Below are positions 1-10,200 of a stretch of 64,000 bases of DNA, in pieces. Within the stretch, counting starts at the first letter, position 1, and the number at the start of each line of letters is the position of its first letter. Source of the DNA: Dickeya oryzae (GTDB taxonomy: Bacteria > Pseudomonadota > Gammaproteobacteria > Enterobacterales > Enterobacteriaceae); NCBI RefSeq assembly GCF_009372235.1, contig NZ_SULL01000014.1:62001-126000 (forward strand), given 5' to 3'. The notes under the pieces were generated by a model that did not search any database, had not been told where the DNA came from, and worked only from the letters and a program-made list of their open reading frames with translations. The position numbers and the translations under genes were made by a program.

Positions 1-2441
1 TACCGCTGGCTATTTACCTGCGGGAGGGCACTCCGGTGCGCTCAACTCACCATCAGGGGGGGATGTTTCACGTCGTGTCCGGGCGTGCCGGACTGCGTGC
101 AGTGTTGTTAATGCCGTCCGCGTCAGACCGTCTGCGCAGCGAGTTGCGGCAGTTACGACAGACTCATGGCGATACTCATCAACTGAGTCAGCGGTTGGTT
201 GCCGCGCTGGCTGGAAATGGCGGTGTGACCTTGTCCGATCTGCAGCGGTTGATGACGGCGTTGTCCGCGACGCTGTGCGCCCCGGCGATGGCGTTGCTGA
301 CGTCACTTCAGGTCTGGCAGCGACAGGAGCGGTGGCTGGCTGGTGTGACGCGGCAACTGGCGGAAGCAATGGTCGAGGCGATGCTGTGCGATCTTGATGG
401 ACCGCAGAACGCCAGACGATGGCTGCATCGCCTGCTGTCGATTTTGTCCCGACGCACCGCAGTGCCAGCGGTGAGAATCGTCGCCGAGTGGCGTGACAAT
501 GCTCATACCGACAAGACATTCGGCCAGTTGGACGCTGATCTGGCACCACTGTTGCTGCACTACTCTGTCAGCCGACGCCGGGCATCGGCACTACCGGGAT
601 TGCCGCGCGTGTCGGCGTCGGAGCAGAGGAAAACGAATTCGCTGCCAACTGGTGATGACACATCGACGGGCTCGGTCGTCATTCCGGTGATTCGACCGGA
701 TAGCCTGCTGAATCATCCGCAAGCCGGGCGGCTGCTTGAGGCACTGAGCCGGACGCCGCAAGGCCAACAGTGGCTGGCTGAGACATTACCGGCCGTCTGG
801 CGTACCAGGGAGCAGCGGGAGCAACTGTGGCGTGAGTTACTCAGCGTAACCCGTCAGGCGTTGTCCCGGTCGGTGGGGGCTGAACCGGTTGTTGATACTT
901 TTTTGCTGTTTCGTCTTCGTCAGCTGTTCTGGCTGCAATTGAGCCAGACATGGCGGGCATACTGGCTGGCGCACCGCACGCTGGTAGGCAGCCTCACGGA
1001 TGTCACCGACTTTATAGCGCGGCTGCTGCTGCGCTGGTGTCGGCAACAGCCTGTTTATCCGCAGCAGATGACTACCGTATTGCAACAGCGACTGACGGCA
1101 CCGGCGGGTGCGCAGGCCGTTGCGTTGTGGCGTAGTTGGCTGCGAGTGGCGGGGGTGCAGACGGCAGGGAATGACACTCCGAATGATAACCAGTTAGTGA
1201 CACTGTCACAAGTTATCGCCTCTGATGCGACCGCCTTGTCTGAGGAACCGACCACGGCCGCATCGCAAGAGAGTGGGCAATCGGATGCGTCGACGTCTGA
1301 CTCGTCTTGCTGGCCGTGGCCTGGGACGGACAAGGCGCTGGCGACCTGGCTGACGCATGGAACGTTGCCGGCGTCGGCAAGTGAGGTCGACAGTATCCCA
1401 TGCAACGAGCAGACCTGGCTGATGATGCTGTTGCTACACGCTCCCCGTCATTTCGCGCAATGCGTCCGGCCGCTGTATGCGCGACCTGCGGTAAAAGCCC
1501 GGTTGTTAAATCATCTGCCAGTGAGTGCGGTAGTGGATGCGCTCGCCCAATCTGGCCTCTCTGTCACCGTATCAATACAGACCGTACAGGCATTGCGTGC
1601 ATTGCTGGCTCGGCTGGCGTTGCCGTCGGTGAATCAGGCGGTGCGCCAACAGAGTTTGCTGTCGTGCCTGCTGGATGCCTGGTTACTACCTGGCTACGGG
1701 CAAATGGATACCGACGCCCTGGTCAGGCAACTGTTTTGGCGGTTGTTGCGAGATGGCGGGTGTAGCCGTATCCAGTTGCAGCGGGCATTAGGTGCGCCTG
1801 GGCTGTCTGTCGGACACGGCCTGCGCCATGCACTCGACGCACTTATCGGCATTTTGGCGCGGGGCGATGCGTCGGAGCGCGCGCTGTCCCGGTTACGACC
1901 GGTCGAACCAGTACGTCATGACGTTGCCCCGCAGGCGATGCCGCTGATCGTCGGCAATGCCGGCGTGGTGCTGTTGCAGAGTTATATCAGGCCGCTGTTC
2001 GAGCGATTGCGGTTGGTGAGCGACAACGCGTTTGTCAGTGCCGGGGCGCAGCGTGCCGCCGTGCATTACCTGCAATACCTGATCACCGGTCAGAGCCATA
2101 GCGAAGAGCATGAGTTGGTGCTGAACAAACTGCTGTGTGGCTTGCCGTTGTCGCATCCACTAGACGCGGGTATTGAGATCAGTAGTGATGAGATTGCCAC
2201 CATTCACAGCCTGATCGAGGCCATTGCGCAGTATTGGTCGGCGATTGGCAAAACGTCGGTGGAGGGGTTCCGCGGTAACTGGCTGGTTCGAGACGGTGCC
2301 TTGACGGAAAAAAGCGAGTACTGGGAGTTGGTGGTGACGCGCCGATCGTACGACATCCTGATCGGCCGCTCTGCGCTGTCATACACCATCATCCGGTTAC
2401 CGTGGATGAGTAAACCAATTTATGTCACCTGGCCAGTCTGA
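1..2441 (+). CDS. eCIS tape-measure protein (Afp14/PVC14-like), 5' end outside window
   Basis: The frame is open to the left edge, so the true start probably lies outside the window; the first start codon inside is GTG at 36 (801 aa from there). The last ~160 residues carry the hallmarks I associate with the contractile-injection-system tape-measure family (CIS_TMP): NAGVVLLQSYIRPLFERL, then HYLQYLITG, EEHELVLNKLLCGLP, KTSVEGFRGNWLVRDG and a final SYTIIRLPWMSKPIYVTWPV. The rest is Leu/Arg/Gln-rich and helical. In Afp and PVC this protein sets the length of the inner tube and sheath. It is followed 62 bp later by further eCIS-linked genes and then by an Afp15-type ATPase, as expected for the end of such a cluster. 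Family assignment is secure; the N-terminal extent is not known. Confidence 0.85.
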   Translation, partial: PLAIYLREGTPVRSTHHQGGMFHVVSGRAGLRAVLLMPSASDRLRSELRQLRQTHGDTHQLSQRLVAALAGNGGVTLSDLQRLMTALSATLCAPAMALLTSLQVWQRQERWLAGVTRQLAEAMVEAMLCDLDGPQNARRWLHRLLSILSRRTAVPAVRIVAEWRDNAHTDKTFGQLDADLAPLLLHYSVSRRRASALPGLPRVSASEQRKTNSLPTGDDTSTGSVVIPVIRPDSLLNHPQAGRLLEALSRTPQGQQWLAETLPAVWRTREQREQLWRELLSVTRQALSRSVGAEPVVDTFLLFRLRQLFWLQLSQTWRAYWLAHRTLVGSLTDVTDFIARLLLRWCRQQPVYPQQMTTVLQQRLTAPAGAQAVALWRSWLRVAGVQTAGNDTPNDNQLVTLSQVIASDATALSEEPTTAASQESGQSDASTSDSSCWPWPGTDKALATWLTHGTLPASASEVDSIPCNEQTWLMMLLLHAPRHFAQCVRPLYARPAVKARLLNHLPVSAVVDALAQSGLSVTVSIQTVQALRALLARLALPSVNQAVRQQSLLSCLLDAWLLPGYGQMDTDALVRQLFWRLLRDGGCSRIQLQRALGAPGLSVGHGLRHALDALIGILARGDASERALSRLRPVEPVRHDVAPQAMPLIVGNAGVVLLQSYIRPLFERLRLVSDNAFVSAGAQRAAVHYLQYLITGQSHSEEHELVLNKLLCGLPLSHPLDAGIEISSDEIATIHSLIEAIAQYWSAIGKTSVEGFRGNWLVRDGALTEKSEYWELVVTRRSYDILIGRSALSYTIIRLPWMSKPIYVTWPV

Positions 2442-2503
2442 CCGCCGGGTTGCTTTGGTATGCCGTGAATCGTTAATCAACGAATGAAGGGGAAGGTGAG
2501 ACT

Positions 2504-4276
2504 ATGAATTCGTACAGAGAAAACTTGCAGGACACAGTGGGCAACGCCCTCTTGGCCCTGTATACGCAACAGCAACAACTGCAATCGCAGTTGTACAGTG
2601 CGCAGTATAGCCTGTACTACGCGCAGGGCGCTCAACTGAACGCCATCGAGCACCTGACGGCCACTGGCGCGCAGCTTCTCGCCAGTCGGATTATCAGTGA
2701 GCAAGGGGTCAAAAACGATAATCTGCTGACGAATCTGTTGTCATCGGCCACGCAGATCCAGACTGCGACAGCGACCACCGTGACCAATAGCGCTACGGCC
2801 GCCGCTAACATCCAAACGGCCACCAAAGCGATATCAAAATTGTCGGCGGAGTTGGGTAGTGCGCTGAATATCGCTGCGGCGGCGTGCTATGGCACAGATA
2901 TTTACAAGAAGACGCTGGAAGCCAACAGCTTCATTCGCAGTACCGCGAATTATGCGGAGTATGTTTCGAAACAGGCGATGGATGCGGCGGCGGCCAGCTC
3001 GGAGATTATCGCCACCGATCTATTGAACCAGGCGACCCATTCCCAGACGGCCCTAAAAATGGTGCTGACGGCCACCAATACCCAGTTTGATGCCTTGTCG
3101 GCGCAGGCGGTGACCGACCAGAAAGCGGTGTCCAACGCCAGCAAGGCCGAGAAACAGGCGGAAGGCGTGCTGGAAGACGCCGAACGGGATATGTACGCCA
3201 TCAGAAAAACCGTGGCCGATAGCAATCTGGCGCTCAATTTTGGCCTGACCGCAGCGGCCACGGATAAGGCAGATGGCATCACGGTCAGTTTCACTCCGTA
3301 TGAACAACCGTTCCCTACCTATCCGGCCGACTCCGGCGTACATCCGGGCAACGATGGTGCGATCCCAGATGCCGCCCCCGTCTGCCATGTGTTTGTCGTC
3401 AGAGCGGATAAATCCGCCGGCGTAAAGTTGGAACAAGTCGAGGCAGTGTTTAACGCCTATGCTACTTCGCGTTTTGTTCAGGTGGACAAGGCTCCGTACC
3501 AGACCACTATTCTGTTCTCAGGTAATGGGAAGTCCATCACTGATATCGATGGTGACCCGCTTGCCACGGGTGTGGACTATGTGGTTTACCTGTACATGGT
3601 ACTAAGCTTGCCTTACCAGAAATACATCAATTCTTTCAGCAACATCCTTTCCAGCGCCTCTCAGCGCGTGAACGTGAAGACACCGTTGGCGGTAGCGAAA
3701 AACGTCGGCTTTAGCGCGGATAAAAAATCGGTCCTGTTTACTATCCAGTCCGACAATATTGGTGCGCAGGTGTTTCGCGTCATGCTACTCCCAGCCTGGC
3801 AGCCGTTGACCGGTGGCTTGCTGACTGATGACTCGTTTAAAGAAAAAAGTGCTGGCGGCAACTTCATTAATTTCTATTTCAACAAGACCATCGCGGCACA
3901 GGTCTCCAGTGCCAATTATCAACTGGCCTACTGTAAAGCGACCTACATCGACAACGGCGCGGTGATGCGTACCATGGAAGCGGCCATTGTGGATGATATG
4001 ACCGACAACTTCGGCTCGTCATTGATCGCCGGTATGTATTATCTGCCGGTGGTGCTCACCGTTCCTTCTGACAGCGTCGATCAGAATGCCTACGCCAGTG
4101 TGATGTCGTCGCTGTGGGCCACGACGCCTGCAGTGTTGGTGGCGCTGGCTGGCAGTGAAAACGAGACTTCCGCCAGCACGACCTCGGTTACAACCACGAC
4201 CGTCTCCAGCGACAGTACCCCCTCAGCGGCACCTGCCAGTGGCGACGAAAACAACGAACAGCAGACTGATAGCTAA
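2504..4276 (+). CDS. Unrecognised eCIS-locus protein: coiled-coil N-half, beta-rich C-half, 590 aa
   Basis: I do not recognise this protein. Residues ~1-250 are Ala/Gln/Thr-rich, without proline, and read as long helices (coiled coil). Residues ~260-560 change to a beta-rich composition and look like two Ig/FnIII-like modules: one around CHVFVVRADKSAGVKLEQ to VDYVVYLYMVL, one around KSVLFTIQSDNIGAQVFRVM to YYLPVVLTVPS. The last ~45 residues are a Ser/Thr/Glu-rich tail (STTSVTTTTVSSDS). There is no signal peptide or membrane segment. ATG at 2504 follows a purine-rich GGGGAAGGTGAG. It lies between the tape-measure gene and a second coiled-coil gene 19 bp downstream, all co-directional, so it is probably an eCIS structural, fibre or cargo component. 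A needle-, fibre- or toxin-like role cannot be told apart from sequence alone. Confidence 0.8.
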   Translation: MNSYRENLQDTVGNALLALYTQQQQLQSQLYSAQYSLYYAQGAQLNAIEHLTATGAQLLASRIISEQGVKNDNLLTNLLSSATQIQTATATTVTNSATAAANIQTATKAISKLSAELGSALNIAAAACYGTDIYKKTLEANSFIRSTANYAEYVSKQAMDAAAASSEIIATDLLNQATHSQTALKMVLTATNTQFDALSAQAVTDQKAVSNASKAEKQAEGVLEDAERDMYAIRKTVADSNLALNFGLTAAATDKADGITVSFTPYEQPFPTYPADSGVHPGNDGAIPDAAPVCHVFVVRADKSAGVKLEQVEAVFNAYATSRFVQVDKAPYQTTILFSGNGKSITDIDGDPLATGVDYVVYLYMVLSLPYQKYINSFSNILSSASQRVNVKTPLAVAKNVGFSADKKSVLFTIQSDNIGAQVFRVMLLPAWQPLTGGLLTDDSFKEKSAGGNFINFYFNKTIAAQVSSANYQLAYCKATYIDNGAVMRTMEAAIVDDMTDNFGSSLIAGMYYLPVVLTVPSDSVDQNAYASVMSSLWATTPAVLVALAGSENETSASTTSVTTTTVSSDSTPSAAPASGDENNEQQTDS

Positions 4277-4295
4277 TCTGTAAGGAGCGCATACC

Positions 4296-5435
4296 GTGAA
4301 AAAGATGAAAATTGGCATCGCTGAAAAGAAAAATGCAGAGATTGACGCACTGGTGAATCAGGTCAATAGCGCGCAGTACCGGGTCAACGAACTGACGGCC
4401 GTGGTAGCGGCATTGACGGCAAAGCAGAGCTATTTTACCTCATTGCTCGGCGACGCCGACGCGAAAAAAGATACAGCTCTTACGAATCTCAATCAGGTTA
4501 AGTCGCTGGTGGCCAATGTGGAAGAGCTGCGGCGCTATTCGCAGCAGGTGCAGCAGCAGACCGAAAAGAGCCGCAGTAAGGTGAAAGACACCACCGATGA
4601 TATCGCGGTGTTGATTGAGCAGCTTATTTTTTCGGTAGATGTGATCGAGAAATTGTCCGGGTTCGTTAACCGCCAAAAAGCGGCGAATAACGTCATCCCA
4701 AATGATTTGGTCACAGTGCTGAATCAGGCTACGACCGATGCCAACAGCGCGGTGGCACTGACGCTGACCGCGCTACAAAGCAGCTACGCCACCGCCGCAT
4801 CGGTGGATGAAGCGGGCAGCGTCGCAGCGCTCGAATGCCAGCAGGCGGCGCAATTGCGGCAGTTGCTGGTGGGTGACGAAGGCGATTCGCCACAAGCGGG
4901 CGAGCTGTACGGACGCGTGATCGATGCGATCGGCAATGTCGAGGGGGCGTTGCAGGCGTTAACCCTGGCGCAGCAAGACAACCAGAAGCTACAGGCGGCA
5001 CAGTACGCCCAAACAGCCGCGTATCAAACTCAGTTCAATTTGATGAGTGCGCCGACTGAAACAGCAACGGCGGACAGCAGCAATGCGCAGCGTCAGCAGC
5101 AACTGCAGGTGATACAGGCGCACCAGGCGATGGAGCAGGCCTGTCAGGCTTATCAGCAGTCCAATGACACGCTGGTGGATATCACGGTTCAGGTGGATAT
5201 CTATATCGTCCAACTGAATCAGATTATCCAAAGTCAGCAGGACAATGCCTTGTTCACCCTAGTCCAGAAAAGCTATCAACAGGCAGTGAAAAGCTATCAG
5301 TCAGCGTTGGCGGCCGGGAACATGGCGAGCATGCAGTTGGATACGGCGCAGGCCGCTTTGGCGAGCGCCACCGTGCTGTTGAATTCGCTGACGGCCGGTT
5401 TGGGGGCAGCCAGAGCCGCGGCCTACGCGGCATAA
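4296..5435 (+). CDS. Unrecognised eCIS-locus coiled-coil protein, 379 aa
   Basis: The start is GTG at 4296, eight bases after a perfect AAGGAG (4282-4287). The protein is almost entirely helical: Gln/Ala/Leu heptad-like stretches from residue ~5 to ~130, ~150-260 and ~270-370, with almost no glycine or proline and an Ala-rich end (GLGAARAAAYAA). No family is recognised. It has no signal peptide, and no membrane helix is clear. It is 19 bp downstream of the 590-aa gene and shares its style (Gln/Ala coiled coil, repeated AQ and NQ pairs), so the two may form one complex. Its place between tape measure and ATPase is unusual for Afp/PVC loci as I know them. Confidence 0.8.
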   Translation: MKKMKIGIAEKKNAEIDALVNQVNSAQYRVNELTAVVAALTAKQSYFTSLLGDADAKKDTALTNLNQVKSLVANVEELRRYSQQVQQQTEKSRSKVKDTTDDIAVLIEQLIFSVDVIEKLSGFVNRQKAANNVIPNDLVTVLNQATTDANSAVALTLTALQSSYATAASVDEAGSVAALECQQAAQLRQLLVGDEGDSPQAGELYGRVIDAIGNVEGALQALTLAQQDNQKLQAAQYAQTAAYQTQFNLMSAPTETATADSSNAQRQQQLQVIQAHQAMEQACQAYQQSNDTLVDITVQVDIYIVQLNQIIQSQQDNALFTLVQKSYQQAVKSYQSALAAGNMASMQLDTAQAALASATVLLNSLTAGLGAARAAAYAA

Positions 5436-5454
5436 CCCGCAGGGAGACGTAACA

Positions 5455-5619
5455 TTGACGTTGGTTCATGCCGGGCCGTTCTCCTACGATCGCGCCCTGG
5501 TCATGAACCCGATAGGTTTGCTGTCACCGGATGTTAATAAGGAGCCAGGTCATGATTTCACCCGAACACAATATTGCTGCGCTTTACCGGGAGATGCACT
5601 GGCTGTCGCAAGTGGTTAG
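5455..5619 (+). CDS. Possible 54-aa ORF with TTG start, overlapping the ATPase start
   Basis: TTG at 5455 sits eight bases after AGGGAG (5441-5446) and opens a 54-aa frame beginning MTLVHAGPFSYDRALVM, which ends inside the 5' end of the ATPase gene in another frame. It fills an otherwise empty 116-base gap. No family is recognised. It could be a translational leader for the ATPase, a remnant of a longer gene, or chance. Confidence 0.2.
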   Translation: MTLVHAGPFSYDRALVMNPIGLLSPDVNKEPGHDFTRTQYCCALPGDALAVASG

Positions 5620-6928
5620 TCAGGTGATTGGCTGCTATCTCAAGCATGAAGGGCATGAAAATCACTGGCTGGAAATTACCCCACCACGGTTGGAACACCA
5701 CGGCAGTGTGTATGCCGATCTGGTCCTGAATTGGGAACTGAATACGTTTGAGCGTCTGGCGCTGGCGCTGGCTATGGCTCCCGCTTTGAGTCCCAACGTA
5801 CTGGATAAATTATTCGGGCTGAACCTGAGTACTGAGCGGGGGTTTAGCGAATTCGGCGGGGTGAGCGATAAAGCGTTCAGCGGGTTCATTCCCACCGGAC
5901 AAACACTTAATTTCCTGATTGCCGGCAATGATCCGACCTGGCGGCTGGAAGTGATGCATATTCTATCGCCCCGGCACCGGTTTATGGCGGAACAAGTGAC
6001 CAAGTTGTTGCCAGCCGACCCTGCATTGCCTGCCTGGGCCGGTGTCTATCGGCTCAGCGACCGCTGGCTGACCTATTTGATTACCGGCGAGCATCCGCGT
6101 CCCGAACTGAGCATGAGCTTTCCAGCCCATCCGCTGGAGACGCCGCTATGCTGGGACGATCTGGTTTTGGATTATCGGGTGATGAACCGGGTGAATGAGA
6201 TCCGCGCCTGGCTGTCTTACGGCGATACCCTGATGCAGGAGTGGCGGCTCGATCAGAAAGTCAAACCCGGTTATCGCGCGCTGTTTTTCGGCCCACCGGG
6301 GACGGGAAAAACTCTCACTGCCGCGTTGCTGGCCAAAACCACAGACCGGGATGTGTATCGCGTGGACGTGTCGATGGTGGTTTCTAAATACATCGGCGAA
6401 ACCGAGAAAAACCTGTCGCGGGTATTTGACGCTGCCAGTTACAAAGACTGGATCCTGTTTTTTGACGAAGCGGACGCCTTGTTCGGCAAGCGTACGCTCA
6501 CCCAGTCCTCCAACGATCGCCATGCCAACCAGCTCACCGGTTATTTGTTGCAGCGCATTGAGGATTTTCCCGGCACCGTGATTCTAGCCACCAACCTGAA
6601 GGCCAATATGGATGAGGCCTTCACCCGCCGCTTCCAGAGCATGGTGGAGTTTGCTCTTCCCGGCCCGCAAGAGCGGCTGCTGCTGTGGCAGAACGCCTTT
6701 CGGGGGGTGTGCGAACTGGGCGATGATATCGACTTATCGCGCATCGCCGAAGATTTCGAGCTGTCCGGCGGGCAAATTATCAACGTCTTGCGACAGTGCG
6801 CGCTGCAAGCCATCCGTCGCAACGAACGCGTCGTACATCGTGACGATCTGCTGAACGGTATCCGTCAGGAATTCCAGAAAGACAACAAAACCATTCGCTT
6901 AACCCATTCACCGCGGGGGGCATCATGA
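5552..6928 (+). CDS. eCIS AAA+ ATPase (Afp15/PVC15-like), 458 aa
   Basis: This is an AAA+ ATPase of the type found in all Afp/PVC-like contractile injection systems, where it is needed for particle assembly and sits near the end of the structural cluster. The Walker A motif GPPGTGKT is at residues 247-254, Walker B ILFFDEADALF has D305 and E306, and the sensor/arginine region reads ATNLKANMDEAFTRRFQS. The ~240-residue N-terminal part is typical of this subfamily (AAA domain at the C-terminal half). I chose ATG at 5552 (MISPEHN) rather than the in-frame ATG at 5531, because AAGGAG is at 5539-5544. The stop overlaps the next start by four bases (ATGA), which indicates coupled translation. Confidence 0.88.
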   Translation: MISPEHNIAALYREMHWLSQVVSQVIGCYLKHEGHENHWLEITPPRLEHHGSVYADLVLNWELNTFERLALALAMAPALSPNVLDKLFGLNLSTERGFSEFGGVSDKAFSGFIPTGQTLNFLIAGNDPTWRLEVMHILSPRHRFMAEQVTKLLPADPALPAWAGVYRLSDRWLTYLITGEHPRPELSMSFPAHPLETPLCWDDLVLDYRVMNRVNEIRAWLSYGDTLMQEWRLDQKVKPGYRALFFGPPGTGKTLTAALLAKTTDRDVYRVDVSMVVSKYIGETEKNLSRVFDAASYKDWILFFDEADALFGKRTLTQSSNDRHANQLTGYLLQRIEDFPGTVILATNLKANMDEAFTRRFQSMVEFALPGPQERLLLWQNAFRGVCELGDDIDLSRIAEDFELSGGQIINVLRQCALQAIRRNERVVHRDDLLNGIRQEFQKDNKTIRLTHSPRGAS

Positions 6929-7200
6929 AGCATGCCAGTCTGCAGCATCACACCGCAACGCCCCAGCGCCAGGCGCAACGCCAGCCACGTCAGCCGTTGC
7001 AGGATAATCGGGCATCGCCGTCGGCTACCTTGCAACTCAAAGGCGATCGCTATTACTGGGTCAAACTTGCAGGCGGGAACTGGACTTACGTTGGCTCGTT
7101 CAAGAGCCATGCCGCGGCTAACCAGTGGTGGGCGGCCAATAAAAGCGCGTATCCCGGCGGGGTGTTCAGCCAGGGAAATTCGTCATCCAAATTCAAATGA
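6925..7200 (+). CDS. Small basic eCIS-locus protein, 91 aa, unknown function
   Basis: The start ATG overlaps the ATPase stop (ATGA). The first ~35 residues are low-complexity and rich in Gln, His, Arg and Pro (QRQAQRQPRQP). Residues ~38-70 look like a small folded unit (YYWVKLAGGNWTYVGSFKSH then AANQWWAANK). I do not recognise the fold. The Q/R-rich disordered leader resembles that of the next protein (RQQRHHTQSVTQRK). Known eCIS effectors carry disordered N-terminal packaging signals, so a cargo or adaptor role is possible, but this is inference. It is tightly linked: 15 bp to the next gene. Confidence 0.65.
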   Translation: MKHASLQHHTATPQRQAQRQPRQPLQDNRASPSATLQLKGDRYYWVKLAGGNWTYVGSFKSHAAANQWWAANKSAYPGGVFSQGNSSSKFK

Positions 7201-7215
7201 CCAGAGTGTAACGAC

Positions 7216-10200
7216 ATGGCTGACTTTAATTCCGCATCGCGGCAGCAACGCCACCACACCCAGTCCGTCACGCAGCGTAAGCCGCATCGGGGAGGCGCGG
7301 CGCTGCCGGATAATCGTCAGTCGGCGCCGTCAGCGGGACAAACCGGTCTGCCGTCATCGTTGAAGTCAGGAATGGAGCAGCTATCCGGGCAATCGCTGGA
7401 TCACGTCCGGGTGCACTATAACTCGGATAAACCGGCGCACTACGGCGCGTATGCCTATGCGCAGGGCGCCGATATTCATCTCGCGCCAGGGCAATCGCAC
7501 CATCTGCCGCATGAACTGGGTCATGTGGTGCAACAGGCGCAGGGGCGGGTGCGCGCTACGACGCAACTGCATGGCGCAGGCATCAATGATGATCCGGCGC
7601 TGGAAGCCGAGGCGACCCGCATGGGGCAACAGGCGCAGCAGATGGCGATAGCATCGCCGTTGACCGGCGATCGCGGTCTTGCCGCGTCGTCTGCCGGGCC
7701 GGTGCAGCGTTATGCCTGGTCGGGCTCCCATCAGGCGATGCAGCGCAGCGTCGTGTCTGATTTCACTTTTTCTCTGCTGAAAACTCATCTGCTGCCGTTG
7801 GGTCTGAACAACATATTGCTGTTTGCCGACGGTCAGGCGCTGAAGATGCTGTCGCATTACGAGTCCTTTGGAAAAATCATCGACAAAGTGACCGTATTCA
7901 GCAATGCGCTCAGTACCGCCATCGGCATCTGGGAAGCGCTGCCGGCGCCGGTGAGAACCGGTATCTTGTTTCTGGCCGGCAAGGTGGCGAGCTACCTGCC
8001 GAGTCAACGGGCGGTCAGCTTTAGCCACAGCTTACTGGTGGCTGCCGACGAAGGGGCGTCTACCCATGTGCTATTGCAGGTGGTGGATATCCTCAAGATC
8101 GCCATTAACGCGGCCAGCCATCCGATCAGCAGCGCGGTCAAATTCGGTCAGTACCTCTACGCCAACTGGTGGCAGGGGCCGGGCGCTGGACGCGCACCGA
8201 CATCAACAACAGGCAAGCAAGGAAAAACAACATCGCCGGATGAACAGAAAAAAGCGATCGCCAGCCTGGATTTGCACATCATCTGGCTGAAGGTCGGCTC
8301 CGTAAAACTGAAAAATACCCAGCAGGAGAGCGACGGAAAAACGACGCAGGGCGGGCTGCACGCCGGGTTTTCACTCGGCTATCGGCTGTTTGATCATGAA
8401 GGATCGCTGGGGCAGAACGGCAAGCTGACGCTGATCCTGCCTTGGGAGGGCGGGGCGATTCTGGAATCGCAGGAAAGCATCAACCTGAGCAAGGAAATCG
8501 TGTTCGGCAGCGATTTGTTTGTAGTGCGCCAGTTGGATATGACGTCGCTGTCGGTCAGCAATGAAGGGCTGCAACAGCTGGGCTTTTTCCTGAAGGAGTT
8601 TTCCATCGGCAATCGCACGGTGCTGGCGCAGGACATACGGGCCAGGTACCAGAAAAATACCGGGATGACCTTTTCCGCCTACGCCGGCATTGGTCTGTAT
8701 GGCTGGAATGCGGGCGCGCATTTGATGTTGGAGCTTGATGAAACTGGGCATTTTAAGTCGGGCAGTCTGGATGACTTTCATGAAAGCAAAGGCGTCGTCA
8801 CTATCAAGCAGGCGGCCATCAGTAAAACGAACGGGCTAAGCCTCACCGACGCCGAACTGAATCTACAACCGCTGACCGGACTGGATATCCGCGGGATGAT
8901 CGCAAGCTTAGCGGTGAATAATAAAGCGGTAACCGGTGAAGGTTTGATCGTCGGGCAGCGGATCCCGTTGCTTGGCGATCGGGTCATGCTGGAAAAAGTG
9001 CAGGGTGAATTGCGCGCCGGTACTGACGAATGGGAGGCGGCGGCCAGCGCCACCCTCAACATACTGTTTTCCGAAGTGAAGGCCGGCGGTACGGCGAGTA
9101 TTCGCTACAACAGCCGCGAGAAGAAAACGCACATCGTGCTCAGTAACGGGCACTTCGAGGCGGATTATCAGGCCTTTCACCTGAAATCCAGCGAGCTGGG
9201 GTACGACCATGACCAGCGACGCTTCACCATGAAACAGGCGGTATTGCGTATCAAAGCCATCGATGTTGAAGGCGAGGTGAATGATGTCAGCATTGATAGC
9301 AACGGCGTGAATTTCTCTTCCGCTATTGTGCGCGGTCCGCAGAAGTTGGCGCTGTTTTCCGGGTTTACGCTGGAGCAACTGCAATTCCTGATCGCAGAGA
9401 ACGGCAAGTCGATGACGTTGACCAGCGATGCAGCGCTCAAGCTGGCTAAAGTCACCGGCAGTGCGAAACAGCTGCGCCTCAGCATGGGCGCAGATGGCTT
9501 CCAGGGGACTGTGGCTTCCGCCAGTGTAGCAACATCGCTGTTTTCGTTGGGGATCAACGATGCGCAGATCAACCGCGATGGTTTACACGTCGATAAAGCG
9601 GGCCTGACGCTATTGCCTAATCGACCGGCCAGCGATGATAACAACATGACGGAGTTTGTTCCCGGCTTTAATACCGGGATCATGGATTTTTTGCCGATAG
9701 GTCCGGTGACGTTTCTGGTTTCCGGCGTAGACCTCAGGCAGAGCGGGCTGACGGTGAAATCCTTCCAACCGAAACTGGATGAACTGCATTTTTCGGCGTT
9801 TGGCGCGTCGGCGCGGCTGAACCCGTCGGAACTGTTCGGCGAAGTAGAGTACCAGAATCAGTTGTCGCTGGAGAGGCTGGCCGCCGGATTGCCGCTCAAG
9901 GTTGAGATAATATTTCCGATTTTCACGGGGCTGGAGGTCTATGGCTCGCTGGAGGCGAAAGCCAATCTGAATATCAATATTTTACTGAACGCGAAGGGCA
10001 AGGATGGCATATGGGCCATCGGCAAACATGCCATTTTTAAGGGCGAGATCGGCCTGCGCGCTGAACTGGGGGTGAATGCGGGTACTCAACTGCTGCTGGC
10101 GCTCAGCGCCGGGGCTTTTGCCGAAGGCAAGGCCATGCTGAACAGTCAGGTGAACCTGGGGGGACAGGCTCGGTTCGATCGTGATACGCGCCAGTTTAAG

